Shown here one piece after another: positions 36,426 to 45,889 of a stretch of DNA of 64,000 nucleotides (the stretch's first letter is position 1; every line of letters begins with the position of its first letter). The stretch is from contig JAFKLS010000019.1 in assembly GCA_017304675.1 (NCBI GenBank), positions 1-64,000 on the forward strand. Direction: 5' to 3'. The notes beneath the pieces are model-generated. The model had not been told where the DNA came from and ran no database searches. It saw only the letters and a list, made by a program, of their open reading frames with translations. A program made the translations under genes and the position numbers. The DNA is from Sphingobacteriia bacterium (GTDB taxonomy: Bacteria > Bacteroidota > Bacteroidia > Chitinophagales > Chitinophagaceae).

Positions 36426-37178
36426 ATGAAGTATTTGCCTTTACTTTTCGTTGTAACAGGATTATGGAGCAATTGTTTTGCACAGAATTCTTTTATAGAC
36501 CTGCAGAAATCGAATTCCAAAATAGCTTCAATCTTTAAAGCAAGGGAAGACAGCCTGCAAAAGCAATTTGCGGCCGAACAATTGCAATGGCCTCCGGCGC
36601 AATTGTACATACGTAGTTTTAAGTATGATAGCCAATTAGAGGTTTGGGTGCGTAATTCCAATGAGGAAAAATTCAGGTTGTTTAAAACATATAAAGTATG
36701 TGCATTAAGCGGTGGCTTAGGGCCAAAACGTATAGAGGGAGATTACCAGGTGCCTGAAGGGTTTTATTATATCAATATGTTTAACCCCAAAAGCAGTTAC
36801 CACCTTTCACTCAGCTTAAATTACCCTAACCCCTCAGACGCTATTTTAAGTGATACCATAAAACCAGGTGGGGAAATCTACATACATGGCGGATGCGTAA
36901 CGGTGGGTTGCATACCCATTAATGATAAACAGATAGAAGAATTGTATGTACTGGCTTCTTATGCCAAGAGTAGTGGAGAAGATTTTATTCCCGTACACAT
37001 TTTCCCAATAAGGTTCAATAATCCCAAAAGCCTGGGATATTTTGCAAAAATTGCGAAAGACGATGATGAATACATTAAATTCGCTTCAAGAGTAAAGGAA
37101 GTGTATGATTATTTTGAGGCACATAAAAAACTTCCCTTAATCTCTGTTAATGCCAAAGGCGAGTATATTATTTTGTAA
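36426..37178 (+). CDS. Secreted L,D-transpeptidase (YkuD domain)
   Basis: A 250-residue exported protein (signal peptide ending in CFAQ, about residue 20). The YkuD catalytic domain (about 80-190) carries YIHGGCVTVGCIPI, the HGx...[S/T]xGC motif with catalytic Cys. Such enzymes make 3-3 peptidoglycan cross-links or attach proteins to peptidoglycan. The ATG at 36426 starts a clean signal peptide; the longer frame begins at a TTG. It is followed after 36 bases by the hybrid histidine kinase. Confidence 0.87.
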   Translation: MKYLPLLFVVTGLWSNCFAQNSFIDLQKSNSKIASIFKAREDSLQKQFAAEQLQWPPAQLYIRSFKYDSQLEVWVRNSNEEKFRLFKTYKVCALSGGLGPKRIEGDYQVPEGFYYINMFNPKSSYHLSLSLNYPNPSDAILSDTIKPGGEIYIHGGCVTVGCIPINDKQIEELYVLASYAKSSGEDFIPVHIFPIRFNNPKSLGYFAKIAKDDDEYIKFASRVKEVYDYFEAHKKLPLISVNAKGEYIIL

Positions 37179-37214
37179 AATTTTGGTGTTAAGACTGGTA
37201 CTTAAATAAACCTA

Positions 37215-39371
37215 ATGGCTGTAAAACTCCTTCAATCCAAACTTAGTAAAGCTAACATTGGCTTACTCATTATTTGCTTCATTGTGGTGGCAATTATATT
37301 TGCCATTAATATCCTCAATTTTAAAAACCTCTCCAACCTTCAATCTTCATTAGATACGCTTTCTGCTCCAAGGCAGTCTGCCATAAAATTGGCAATGGCC
37401 AACGAGAACTTGTCTATTGCAGAAAACGAGTTCAGGGTATTCTTATTATCAGGAGATTCTGTTGCATGGAAAGGGTTTAACCACCAAATTGATAGCGCTA
37501 TACTAAACCTGGAACAGATTCAAAAAACAGGAGACAGCTCTTTACTGGATTCGCTCATCTCTAATGTAAATGCAAAAGTTGAACTGGCCAAGAGTATTGC
37601 AGAGCTTAAGATGGGAACGGATTCTTTACGCAACTTTATTACAGCTACCAGAATAAAAGAACTGAGCCGAAAGCATATCACACTCAAGAAAATGAGTACC
37701 AAAATATTGCAGGATTTTTATGTTGTAGATACGCTTAAACAGGTAAAAACGAAGAAAACTTTTTTCAAAAAACTCGGAAGCCTTTTTTCCAATAAAGAAG
37801 AATCTGCCAATTATCAACTGGCGAAGGGTGATACCGTTAATGGGGGCAGTGACAGCTCTTCTGTGAAAGAGAACCCCAAAATGAAAATGTTGGCTGATTC
37901 TATTCAGAAATATTACCAGAAAAGCGTTGATGGCCAATTGAAGGGCATGAGCCTTTTAAACAATAAAGAAAAAAGACTTGCAGAAACCAATCTTGTTATC
38001 ATTGGGCAAATGCACAATATATTACACGAACTGGTAGAAAAAGCAAAAGCAATTGATAAGAAAAGAACAATTGAAGCATACGAAACCGGTATCAATGCAA
38101 GGCAGTCTATCTATAAAATGTCATTCATTTCCCTCATCATCATTATTATTATTTCCGGGATTGTATTTTACAGTGCAAGCAAATCGGTGCAATACGAAGC
38201 TGCTATTATTGATGCTAAAACCAAGGCAGAAAAGCTGGCACATACAAAAGCCCGTTTTTTAAGTAATATGAGCCACGAAATAAGATCTCCTTTAACTGCT
38301 ATCATTGGCTTTACAGAGCAGCTTGAAACACAGGAAACAGATGAAAATAAATTAAAGCAACTAAGGGCTATTCATTCTTCTTCAGACCATCTATTAAATA
38401 CGGTAAACGAGATATTGGATTTTTCTAAACTGGATGCAGGTAAACTGCAGATTCAAAAAATCAATTTCAACCTTTCCAAAGAAATTGAAGAAACTTTTTA
38501 CAGTTGCTCTGTATTGGCAGAAAAGAAAAAGCTGGCATTTAATCTTACCAAACAAATTGATGGTAATTTGTTTGTATATGGAGATGCCCACCGGTTGAGG
38601 CAGGTATTGTACAATTTAATAAGCAATGCGCTTAAGTTTACAGAAAAAGGAAGTGTTACTGTAGCAGCAGGTGTAATAAACACTAATGCTACAAATATTT
38701 TGCTGAAGATAGATGTTACAGATACGGGTGTTGGTATCCCTAAAGATCAACTGAATTTTATTTTTGAAGAATTTGCCCAGGCATCTACCAATAGAATTGA
38801 TGGCAGAAAAGCAATTAAGGGAACAGGATTAGGATTAGCCATTTCTAAAATGCTGATGCACTTACAGGGCGGCGATATTAGTGTGAGCAGCGAAACAGGC
38901 AAGGGGTCTACTTTCAGTATTAAACTACCTTTGGAATTGGCAGACAATAAAACTGCGGCACCGGCCACTGCCTTGCCAAAAGAAACTCCGGGCAGTTATT
39001 ACGCCAAAAAAGCATTGGTTATTGAAGACAATGAAATCAACATCATGCTTCTAACACTGCTGTTGCAAAAGCACAATATTGTTTTTGATGTGGCAAAAGA
39101 TGGGGAAACCGGTTTACAATTGTTTAAGGACAATGTGTACGATATTGTACTTACAGATATTAATGTACCCAAATTAACCGGCGATCAGCTGGCGGCCGAA
39201 ATACGAAAACATACCCATACGCAAAAAGCTTCCATACCAATTGTGGCGCTTACTGCCAGCATTATTTCAGATGATGTTGAATTGTACAGAAAAACCGGAA
39301 TCAATGAAGTATTGATGAAGCCGTTTAAAGAATCAGAGTTTAAATTGATACTGGCTAAATATTTAGGATGA
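37215..39371 (+). CDS. Hybrid sensor histidine kinase/response regulator
   Basis: A 718-residue inner-membrane kinase. TM1 lies at about 14-34 and TM2 at about 300-320, enclosing a helical periplasmic sensor of about 265 residues with a Lys/Ser-rich insert. The HisKA domain has its phospho-acceptor His near 354 (MSHEIRSPL). The ATPase domain has NLISNALKF (N box), DTGVGIP (G1) and GTGLGLAI (G2). The C-terminal receiver (about 600-718) has its phospho-acceptor Asp near 648 (LTDINVP) and Lys in KPF. There is no Hpt or output domain. It lies beside an L,D-transpeptidase gene on the same strand; the signal sensed is unknown. Confidence 0.93.
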   Translation: MAVKLLQSKLSKANIGLLIICFIVVAIIFAINILNFKNLSNLQSSLDTLSAPRQSAIKLAMANENLSIAENEFRVFLLSGDSVAWKGFNHQIDSAILNLEQIQKTGDSSLLDSLISNVNAKVELAKSIAELKMGTDSLRNFITATRIKELSRKHITLKKMSTKILQDFYVVDTLKQVKTKKTFFKKLGSLFSNKEESANYQLAKGDTVNGGSDSSSVKENPKMKMLADSIQKYYQKSVDGQLKGMSLLNNKEKRLAETNLVIIGQMHNILHELVEKAKAIDKKRTIEAYETGINARQSIYKMSFISLIIIIIISGIVFYSASKSVQYEAAIIDAKTKAEKLAHTKARFLSNMSHEIRSPLTAIIGFTEQLETQETDENKLKQLRAIHSSSDHLLNTVNEILDFSKLDAGKLQIQKINFNLSKEIEETFYSCSVLAEKKKLAFNLTKQIDGNLFVYGDAHRLRQVLYNLISNALKFTEKGSVTVAAGVINTNATNILLKIDVTDTGVGIPKDQLNFIFEEFAQASTNRIDGRKAIKGTGLGLAISKMLMHLQGGDISVSSETGKGSTFSIKLPLELADNKTAAPATALPKETPGSYYAKKALVIEDNEINIMLLTLLLQKHNIVFDVAKDGETGLQLFKDNVYDIVLTDINVPKLTGDQLAAEIRKHTHTQKASIPIVALTASIISDDVELYRKTGINEVLMKPFKESEFKLILAKYLG

Positions 39372-39374
39372 TGA

Positions 39375-40634
39375 TCAGTTGTTAACAACACACTGTATGG
39401 TAGTGGTTGTTTTTTGTTCAAGAACAATCTTTTTATCTTGGAGCATCTTGCTCATCACTTCCGCATTGTAATGCCTTATTGTAATGAGTGTTAAATTCTT
39501 TTCAACCTGTAAATCGAAAATATCTGAGACAGATGATGCGAGTTTCTGAATCTTATCGTCTTGTTCATCCATACATATAAAAATACTGATGGCGCCCGTT
39601 TGTAAAAGATTAGGCTTAATGTGCAACTGATTCAATACTGCATAAAGCCTGGCCATGGGAGCTTCACCAACAAAAGAAAAATCAATACTGCTTAACTGGA
39701 GTAGTGCCTGTTTCTCTTTCAAAACAATAATGGGAGGCAGCTTTTTTATTTTATGAGATTGAATAACCGTACCCGGTAGTGAGGGATCTATAAAAGATCG
39801 TACAAACAAAGGGATATGTTTGTTTTGAAGTGGCTTTATTGTTTTAGGGTGAATAACCTGTGCACCGTAATAAGCCATTTCAATTACCTCTTCAAAACTC
39901 AGTTCTTTTAGTAAAATGGCGCCAGCTGTTTTTTTGGGGTCTGCATTCATTACGCCGTCTACGTCTTTCCAGATGGTAAGGCTTTCAGCATTTAATGCAT
40001 TGGCAAAAATGGCTGCAGTATAGTCGCTGCCTTCCCGGCCTAAGGTAGTACTTTCATTTTCGTCGGTAGAACCTATAAATCCCTGTGTGAGATAAATATT
40101 ACCGGTGTTAGGTTGTATAACTGATAAGATATTTTTTTCTGTGCTGGTTACATCAACTGTAGCATCCCTGAAATTATTATCCGTTTTTAATACATCCCGA
40201 ACATCTATCCAGGTATTGCTAATGCCCTGTTCGTTTAAATAGTGGCTGATGATGCAGGTACTCAACAATTCACCTATGCACACTATCTGGTCGTAATAAT
40301 AATCATAATCCCTTACAGGATCATCATGCAATAACCATTCTATTTCTGTAAAAAAATCGGTTAGCTGTTGCAGGCATTTGTTAAAACAGGTAACCAGTAG
40401 ATATTTGGCTGTAGTAATGTGTTGTTTTTTTATAACATCAAACAGTTGCAGGGCCTCTGTTTTCTGATGTTTATAAAATGTTTCTGCCACCTTTTCCAAA
40501 GCATTGGTGGTTTTGCCCATTGCAGATATAATGACCGTTAAAGGCTGTTCCTGGTACTGTTGTAAAATAACCGGTATGTTCTGTATCCTTTCTATATTGT
40601 TTACGCTGGCGCCGCCGAATTTAAATACTTTCAT
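39375..40634 (-). CDS. Aspartate kinase (KFGGASV type)
   Basis: A 419-residue aspartokinase, which phosphorylates aspartate at the entry of lysine, threonine and methionine synthesis. It shows KFGGASV at the start (consensus KFGGTSV), GREGSDYTAA, WKDVDGVMNADP and IHPKTI. The C-terminal 130 residues form the ACT region. The ATG at 40634 gives the canonical start. A second, closer-to-consensus aspartokinase lies at 42961-44280, so the two may differ in feedback control. It lies 51 bases after the transglutaminase-like gene on the same strand and its stop nearly abuts that of the hybrid kinase. Confidence 0.88.
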   Translation of the reverse strand: MKVFKFGGASVNNIERIQNIPVILQQYQEQPLTVIISAMGKTTNALEKVAETFYKHQKTEALQLFDVIKKQHITTAKYLLVTCFNKCLQQLTDFFTEIEWLLHDDPVRDYDYYYDQIVCIGELLSTCIISHYLNEQGISNTWIDVRDVLKTDNNFRDATVDVTSTEKNILSVIQPNTGNIYLTQGFIGSTDENESTTLGREGSDYTAAIFANALNAESLTIWKDVDGVMNADPKKTAGAILLKELSFEEVIEMAYYGAQVIHPKTIKPLQNKHIPLFVRSFIDPSLPGTVIQSHKIKKLPPIIVLKEKQALLQLSSIDFSFVGEAPMARLYAVLNQLHIKPNLLQTGAISIFICMDEQDDKIQKLASSVSDIFDLQVEKNLTLITIRHYNAEVMSKMLQDKKIVLEQKTTTTIQCVVNN

Positions 40635-40685
40635 ATGCACTAATTGCGGTTCCAAAGATAATGGGGGCGGTTGTATAAAATACTA

Positions 40686-41558
40686 TCAATCGTCTAACAG
40701 GTTGGCTAATTCTATGAGCTCTTTTTGTTTATATTCCTGCGATGGACGTGTAAAACATTTGGCTATTTCTTCAATGAGCAACTGAATGGTTCTTTTGTGT
40801 GAAACCGGTTTAAAGAAACCGGCATTGGGTTGTATTGCCATTCTTTTAAAATAGTTTTCAATATCTTGATGCGAATAGGCATGCCCGTTCAATGCATCAA
40901 CAAAAAAATGAATTTTTTCCTGTGGATGTCCTATGAAAGAAGAATGATCATAATCGGAATGATAAAAAGCCAGTATCATTTGCTTGGGTATGTTTACAAT
41001 CCTGGCATTAATGTCTAACAACTCGCACATTACCTGGTAAATTATGCCATTGCTAATGGCATTGCCTTTTTTACTTTCTAATACTTTATGTATGAAAAAA
41101 TCGTCCGGGTTATCGTAGTTAACTTCAATGCCTTTAAGGTTATAATAATTGTAAACAATGCTGGATAAAACATTTGCCTGTTCTAAAGGAGTAAGAAAGC
41201 TGTTCAGTTCTAACCAGATATTTCTTCTTATTTTTTCTATTTCCTGTAAAACAGGAGTTGTATGTAAATCGGGGTATTGAAATTTTGCAACCAGCAATGC
41301 GCCAAAAAGAAGATCGTGATAAGGGCTCTTTTCCCATTCGGTTAAATCTGTTACAAGGTCTTTATAATGTAAACGATGAATGAGCATTTCAATCCTGCTT
41401 TGCACCTCTTCGCTCAATGTATTTTCCCAAAGGTTTTCAAGGTTAGGTATAATGCCTTTGCCAAACTCGGTGATTTTGTCCGATACGGTTGTATAAACCT
41501 CTTCATCAGGGTCATCAATCAGCGTAAACAGGGCTGTTAATTCTTTGGTTTGTTGCAT
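40686..41558 (-). CDS. Transglutaminase-like (SirB1-type) protein
   Basis: A 290-residue cytoplasmic protein resembling the SirB1/Transglut_core2 group: helical N-terminal part (about 1-100), then LTPLEQANVLSSIVYNYYNLKG, the segment SKKGNAISNGIIYQV (like RRGNPISLGILY of the family), and a His/Asp-bearing end. There is no Cys at the usual transglutaminase position, so it is probably not an active transglutaminase; the family function is unclear. It is upstream of the aspartate kinase. Confidence 0.72.
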   Translation of the reverse strand: MQQTKELTALFTLIDDPDEEVYTTVSDKITEFGKGIIPNLENLWENTLSEEVQSRIEMLIHRLHYKDLVTDLTEWEKSPYHDLLFGALLVAKFQYPDLHTTPVLQEIEKIRRNIWLELNSFLTPLEQANVLSSIVYNYYNLKGIEVNYDNPDDFFIHKVLESKKGNAISNGIIYQVMCELLDINARIVNIPKQMILAFYHSDYDHSSFIGHPQEKIHFFVDALNGHAYSHQDIENYFKRMAIQPNAGFFKPVSHKRTIQLLIEEIAKCFTRPSQEYKQKELIELANLLDD

Positions 41559-41796
41559 GGCTTGAGTTTTGAGTGATGCTAATCATTTCCTTTCTGTTTG
41601 GAGTATTGATTATCATTTCAAGCCCAAACTAAATTATTTTTATGTGAACCCGCAACTGAAAGTTATTCATGCCTGTGGAAAGATTAAACGTATACGGCAC
41701 AATTAAAAATGAAATATGCCGTTCCATGCGTTTTCACACAAAAATTAACAACACATAACCCGAAAAAATCTTTTCTTTGCTTCCTATATTTTTTTC
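41559..41796. other. 238-base gap between divergent genes
   Basis: This gap separates the divergent transglutaminase-like and desaturase genes. It is AT-rich and must hold both promoters. A CTTTTCTTTG motif lies shortly before the desaturase ATG but is not a clean TAnnTTTG. No RNA gene or repeat was seen. Confidence 0.5.
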
Positions 41797-42879
41797 ATGG
41801 CAATCAATTCAGGTATCCCCAAATTTCCCAGTTCAATCAATTCCCTTCATCTGGAATTAAGAAAAAGAGTACAACAGTATTTTGATGATAATAATATTTC
41901 CATCACGGGTAATATCAATCTCTTTTCAAAAGCCATTTTACTGGTAACTGCTTTTCTGGCTATTTATATACACCTGTTATTGTTTACTCCGGTATGGTAT
42001 TGGGCTGTATTGGAATGTGTAATACTTGGCGGATTGATTGCGGCAATTGGCTTTAATGTGATGCACGATGGCAGCCACGGCAGTTTTAGCAAACGTAAAT
42101 GGCAGAATAAACTGGCAGCATATTCTGTGAATATGCTTGGTGCCAACCATTTTATGTGGAATATGAAGCACAACATGATTCATCACAGTTTTACTAATGT
42201 AGACGGGGTGGATGATGATATTGAGGTTGGTTTTTTAATGCGCATGGCACCTACTCAAAAAAGGTATAAGCTTCACAAATTTCAACATTTATATTTTTGG
42301 GTATTGTATATGATGTTGTATGTGTTCTGGATATTTTTCAGTGATTACCATAAATATTTTACACAACGAATTGGTGAAGTGCCCTTGAAAAAAATGACCA
42401 CTAAAGACCATATAGCTTTTTGGGCCATAAAAGTATATCACGGCTTTGTTTTTATTGTGTTACCCATTTTATTGGTGGGTTGGTTGTATTGGCTCGTTGG
42501 CTTCCTCATTTTTACGTTGGTAGCAGGATTTATATTAAGCATTGTATTTCAGTTGGCGCATACGGTTGAGCACACAGAGTTTCCGGTGGCTAGCTTGGAT
42601 GAAAACAAACTGCCCGATGAGTTTGCAGCCCATCAGTTAAAAACAACTGCAAATTTTGCTACGAAAAATAAACTGATCAGTTGGCTGGTTGGCGGATTGA
42701 ACTTTCAGATTGAACATCACCTGTTTCCTAAAATATCGCACGTACATTATCCTGCTATTAGTGAGATAGTGAGAAATGTTTGCAAAGAATATAAGCTACA
42801 ATATATAGAATATCCTACCATGCGCAAAGCCATAGGCGCACACGTAAGATTCCTGAGACAAATGGGTAAGTACGATTAA
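41797..42879 (+). CDS. Membrane fatty-acid desaturase (front-end/linoleoyl-CoA type)
   Basis: A 360-residue di-iron membrane enzyme with about four hydrophobic helices. All three histidine boxes are present: HDGSH, HNMIHH and the C-terminal QIEHH. The QxxHH form marks the front-end desaturase group, which includes linoleoyl-CoA and acyl-lipid delta-6-like enzymes. There is no fused cytochrome b5. It probably adjusts membrane fluidity; substrate and regiospecificity cannot be read from sequence. A terminator follows. Confidence 0.88.
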   Translation: MAINSGIPKFPSSINSLHLELRKRVQQYFDDNNISITGNINLFSKAILLVTAFLAIYIHLLLFTPVWYWAVLECVILGGLIAAIGFNVMHDGSHGSFSKRKWQNKLAAYSVNMLGANHFMWNMKHNMIHHSFTNVDGVDDDIEVGFLMRMAPTQKRYKLHKFQHLYFWVLYMMLYVFWIFFSDYHKYFTQRIGEVPLKKMTTKDHIAFWAIKVYHGFVFIVLPILLVGWLYWLVGFLIFTLVAGFILSIVFQLAHTVEHTEFPVASLDENKLPDEFAAHQLKTTANFATKNKLISWLVGGLNFQIEHHLFPKISHVHYPAISEIVRNVCKEYKLQYIEYPTMRKAIGAHVRFLRQMGKYD

Positions 42880-42907
42880 GAAGATTCTCTTTAAATAAAC
42901 AAGTAAA

Positions 42908-42940
42908 TATAAAAGCCGCTTTTTTTGAGCGGCTTTTATA
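42908..42940. terminator. Bidirectional terminator between desaturase and aspartate kinase
   Basis: A perfect 13-base stem (TATAAAAGCCGCT / AGCGGCTTTTATA) with a 7-base T-rich loop lies between two convergent genes. Confidence 0.85.
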
Positions 42941-42960
42941 TTAGTTCGATTCAACGAGGT

Positions 42961-44280
42961 TTATAAACCAAATAAATCCGAATTTAACTGTTGCAATACT
43001 TTCACTTTATAATCGTTGCCTACCAATAAAGAAATGTTATGTGGGCTACCGCCATAACTTACCATTCTTACAGGTATTCCCTCAATAGCATCGAATAATT
43101 TCTTTAAAACTTCTTTTGTTTCGGCAATCTCATTACCAACAATAGAAACAATGGTTTGTTGCTCATCTACTTCAACAGTTCCAAATGGTTCTAATTCTCT
43201 AATAATGTTTTTTAACTCTGTATTATTATCTATCGTTACAGAAACTGCTACTTCAGAAGTAGTGATCATATCAATAGGTGTTTTGTATTTTTCAAATACT
43301 TCAAACACTTTTCGTAAAAAGCCATAAGCCAGTAACATGCGACTACTTTTAATTTTAATGGCAGTAATACCATCTTTTGCAGCAACAGCTTTTACACCAA
43401 CACTTCCGGCTTCTTCTGTAATAACAGTACCTTTTGCTTCCGGTTGCATGGTATTCAATAATTTAACCGGAACTTTTGTTTGTTGTGTTGGCCAAATACA
43501 AGTAGGATGTAATATTTTGGCTCCAAAATAGGCCAGCTCTGCGGCTTCATCAAAACTCAATTGCTCAATGGCAATGGTTTTATTTACAACACGCGGGTCG
43601 TTGTTGTGCATACCGTCAATATCTGTCCATATTTCACAAACAGATGCCTGAATAGCTGCAGCAATCAAAGAAGCGGTATAATCGCTGCCGCCACGCTTTA
43701 AATTATCTACTTCGCCTTTGGCGTTTCGGCAGATATATCCTTGCGTAATAAACAGTGCAGTATTGTTATGCTGTTGTAGCTGATCCTGTAGTTTTTTACT
43801 GATCAATGCTAATTGCGGTTCTTCATTTGCATCAATACTCATAAATTCAAGCGCAGGCAATAAAGCATGGTTTATATTCTTTTCGTCAAGATAGGCCGAG
43901 AATAACTTTGTACTCATTAACTCCCCTTGTGCCAAAACATCTTTATTCAGTGCTTCGCTGAAGGATATTTTTAAAATGATATTCAAGAACTCAAAATGTT
44001 CAGTAACTACTGCGTTGGCTTTTTGCCTGGCAGCATCTGTTTGCACCAACTCTAAAACAAACTTTCGGTAATGGGCTTCTAACTCATCAATCTTTTGCTT
44101 GGCGTTACTTTTATTACCTTGTGCCAAATAATCGCTAATAGCCACCAAAGTATTTGTTGTTCCGCTCAATGCACTTAACACCACTATCTTTGGCTCTGCA
44201 TCTTTGGTAACTAACTCACATACCTGATGCATACGTTCCGGCTTACCAACACTGGTGCCTCCAAATTTCATTACTTTCAT
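42961..44280 (-). CDS. lysC: Aspartate kinase (KFGGTSV type)
   Basis: A 439-residue aspartokinase with the canonical KFGGTSV start, RGGSDYTASL, IWTDIDGMHNNDP and ILHPTC motifs, and a C-terminal pair of ACT domains (about 300-435) for allosteric control. It matches the monofunctional class; no homoserine dehydrogenase domain is fused. It is transcribed alone, preceded by a TATTTTTG motif (complement of 44316-44323) and a short palindrome. Confidence 0.92.
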   Translation of the reverse strand: MKVMKFGGTSVGKPERMHQVCELVTKDAEPKIVVLSALSGTTNTLVAISDYLAQGNKSNAKQKIDELEAHYRKFVLELVQTDAARQKANAVVTEHFEFLNIILKISFSEALNKDVLAQGELMSTKLFSAYLDEKNINHALLPALEFMSIDANEEPQLALISKKLQDQLQQHNNTALFITQGYICRNAKGEVDNLKRGGSDYTASLIAAAIQASVCEIWTDIDGMHNNDPRVVNKTIAIEQLSFDEAAELAYFGAKILHPTCIWPTQQTKVPVKLLNTMQPEAKGTVITEEAGSVGVKAVAAKDGITAIKIKSSRMLLAYGFLRKVFEVFEKYKTPIDMITTSEVAVSVTIDNNTELKNIIRELEPFGTVEVDEQQTIVSIVGNEIAETKEVLKKLFDAIEGIPVRMVSYGGSPHNISLLVGNDYKVKVLQQLNSDLFGL

Positions 44281-44297
44281 AAAAAATGTTTTCGGTG

Positions 44298-44323
44298 CTC
44301 AAAATTTTTGAGGTGCAAAAATA
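44298..44323 (-). promoter_or_regulatory. Promoter motif and palindrome before lysC
   Basis: The complement of 44316-44323 reads TATTTTTG. Between it and the start codon, 44298-44312 is a 15-base palindrome (CTCAAAA-T-TTTTGAG) flanked on both sides by GGTG/GTGC. It could be an operator or chance AT symmetry. Confidence 0.4.
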
Positions 44324-44395
44324 TAGAAGCAATAAGTATGAACAGTTTTTTTTTAACTGCACAAAACCGCATAGAGCCTGCATTACAAACGTTTG

Positions 44396-44677
44396 TTAGC
44401 GTATAACAACTTCTGCAATTACCTTCTCTCCAAAAGATTCGTTAATGCGTTGAATGATGAGTGTTTTTTGATAGAGTAATTCATTCTTGAGCGGCCCTAC
44501 ACTGGTTTGAATGAATAAAGTGTGATTGATGATCTCTATTTTGTCGGTGTATTTGGCAATGGTTTTACCCATCAGTGCTTCCCATAATTCTTCTATCTGG
44601 ATGGCTTTAAGACCATTATTAAGCCTGCTTTTTTGTAAAAAGGCTTTGAGTGCATCCTGCATGGAATATTGTGGCAT
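44396..44677 (-). CDS. DUF721 (DciA-like) protein
   Basis: A 93-residue protein covering the DUF721 domain, with the pattern LWEALMGKTIAKYTDKIEI...LFIQTSVGPLKNELLYQK. The domain is the core of DciA, which loads the replicative helicase in many bacteria; Bacteroidota versions are short like this one. It lies 40 bases after recF on the same strand, a frequent pairing that supports a role in DNA replication or repair. Confidence 0.85.
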   Translation of the reverse strand: MPQYSMQDALKAFLQKSRLNNGLKAIQIEELWEALMGKTIAKYTDKIEIINHTLFIQTSVGPLKNELLYQKTLIIQRINESFGEKVIAEVVIR

Positions 44678-44717
44678 AACGCCTCAAAGTAATGAGTAAA
44701 AAATGAAAGAATAAAGT

Positions 44718-45821
44718 TTAAATTTCTTCTTTGCTCAGGTCAATCATCTGGTAAGTAACCTGCAGTTGACGGAGGTGTTCAGCGAGTCTGCTTTTGTGTG
44801 TATCGGTAATAAACACCTGGCCTTTTTTTTCTACACAAACCTGTTGTAATAGTTTGTGCATTCTTACAGCATCTAATTTTTCAAAAACATCGTCCAACAG
44901 CAATATGGGAGTAATATTTTTTAGTTGCTCCAGTAAATTAAATTCAACCAGTTTTAAAGCAAACAGCAGGCTTTTTCTTTGTCCCTGGGATGCAATTGAT
45001 TTAAAAGGCTGCCTGTTCAGCAAAATATTCAGATCGTCTTTATGTATACCGGTCGTGGTTCTCTGAAGATAAAGGTCTCTCTGCAGGTTATCTTGCAGTA
45101 ATTGCCTGAAATTGTATTGGTGCAGGTCGCTTTCATAAACAATTTGTACAGGTTCCTGTTGCTCTGCAATATATTGGTATCTTTCTATGGTTTGCGGGAT
45201 AAATTTTTCCATCAACATTTTTCTTTCAAGAAAAATAGAATTACCTCTTTGCACAAGTTGCTCATTCAGGATTTCTAATACGTCTGTGTTATAATTGCTT
45301 TGCTGGGCAGCATTTTTTAAAAAACTGTTGCGTTGCTGCAACAGCTTATTGTATTCAATAAGATTGTCTAAATATTTCTCGTTGAACTGTGATAAAATTA
45401 CATCTATCAGTTTTCTTCTTTGTTCACTGGCACCTGTAATGATTTCTATATCATCTGGCGCAATCATTACACAAGGCAACAGGCCAATATGCTTTGAAAG
45501 CTTTTTATATTCTTCACTATTAAGGCTAAATTCTTTTCTGTTATTTTCCCTTAGTACCGAAGTTACCCGAAATGGGTTTTCATCTTTTTCAAAATCAACC
45601 TCCAGCCTGAATCCTTCATTACTCTTATGTGCAAGTATGCTGTCTGTTCTCTGGAAAAAACTTTTGGTAAAACAGGCATAATAAACAGCATCCAATAAAT
45701 TGGTTTTGCCGCAACCATTCAGCCCGCAAATAGCAATAATCCTGCTATTAACGGGCAATTGCAGCTCTTCGTAATTCTTAAAATTATATAACGATATATT
45801 TTTTACCTGCAACATGGGCAT
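44718..45821 (-). CDS. recF: DNA replication and repair protein RecF
   Basis: A 367-residue SMC-like ATPase that helps load RecA at gaps. It shows LYNFKNYEELQL, Walker A GLNGCGKTN, the signature SQGQRKSLLFALKL and Walker B PILLLDDVFEKLD. The ATG at 45821 is preferred; the frame also opens from a TTG 13 codons earlier and from an ATG two codons later. It is divergent from pyrR and followed by the DUF721 gene. Confidence 0.93.
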   Translation of the reverse strand: MPMLQVKNISLYNFKNYEELQLPVNSRIIAICGLNGCGKTNLLDAVYYACFTKSFFQRTDSILAHKSNEGFRLEVDFEKDENPFRVTSVLRENNRKEFSLNSEEYKKLSKHIGLLPCVMIAPDDIEIITGASEQRRKLIDVILSQFNEKYLDNLIEYNKLLQQRNSFLKNAAQQSNYNTDVLEILNEQLVQRGNSIFLERKMLMEKFIPQTIERYQYIAEQQEPVQIVYESDLHQYNFRQLLQDNLQRDLYLQRTTTGIHKDDLNILLNRQPFKSIASQGQRKSLLFALKLVEFNLLEQLKNITPILLLDDVFEKLDAVRMHKLLQQVCVEKKGQVFITDTHKSRLAEHLRQLQVTYQMIDLSKEEI

Positions 45822-45889
45822 GCAATGTAAATCAATGCAGATTAACTTGTAAACGAACAAACCTGTATTTTTATCAAAAAATTAAGGGT

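Noticed and set aside
41559..41796. tRNA or small RNA gene in the gap before the desaturase
   Set aside because: No cloverleaf, no CCA end and no strong GC-rich stem could be found.
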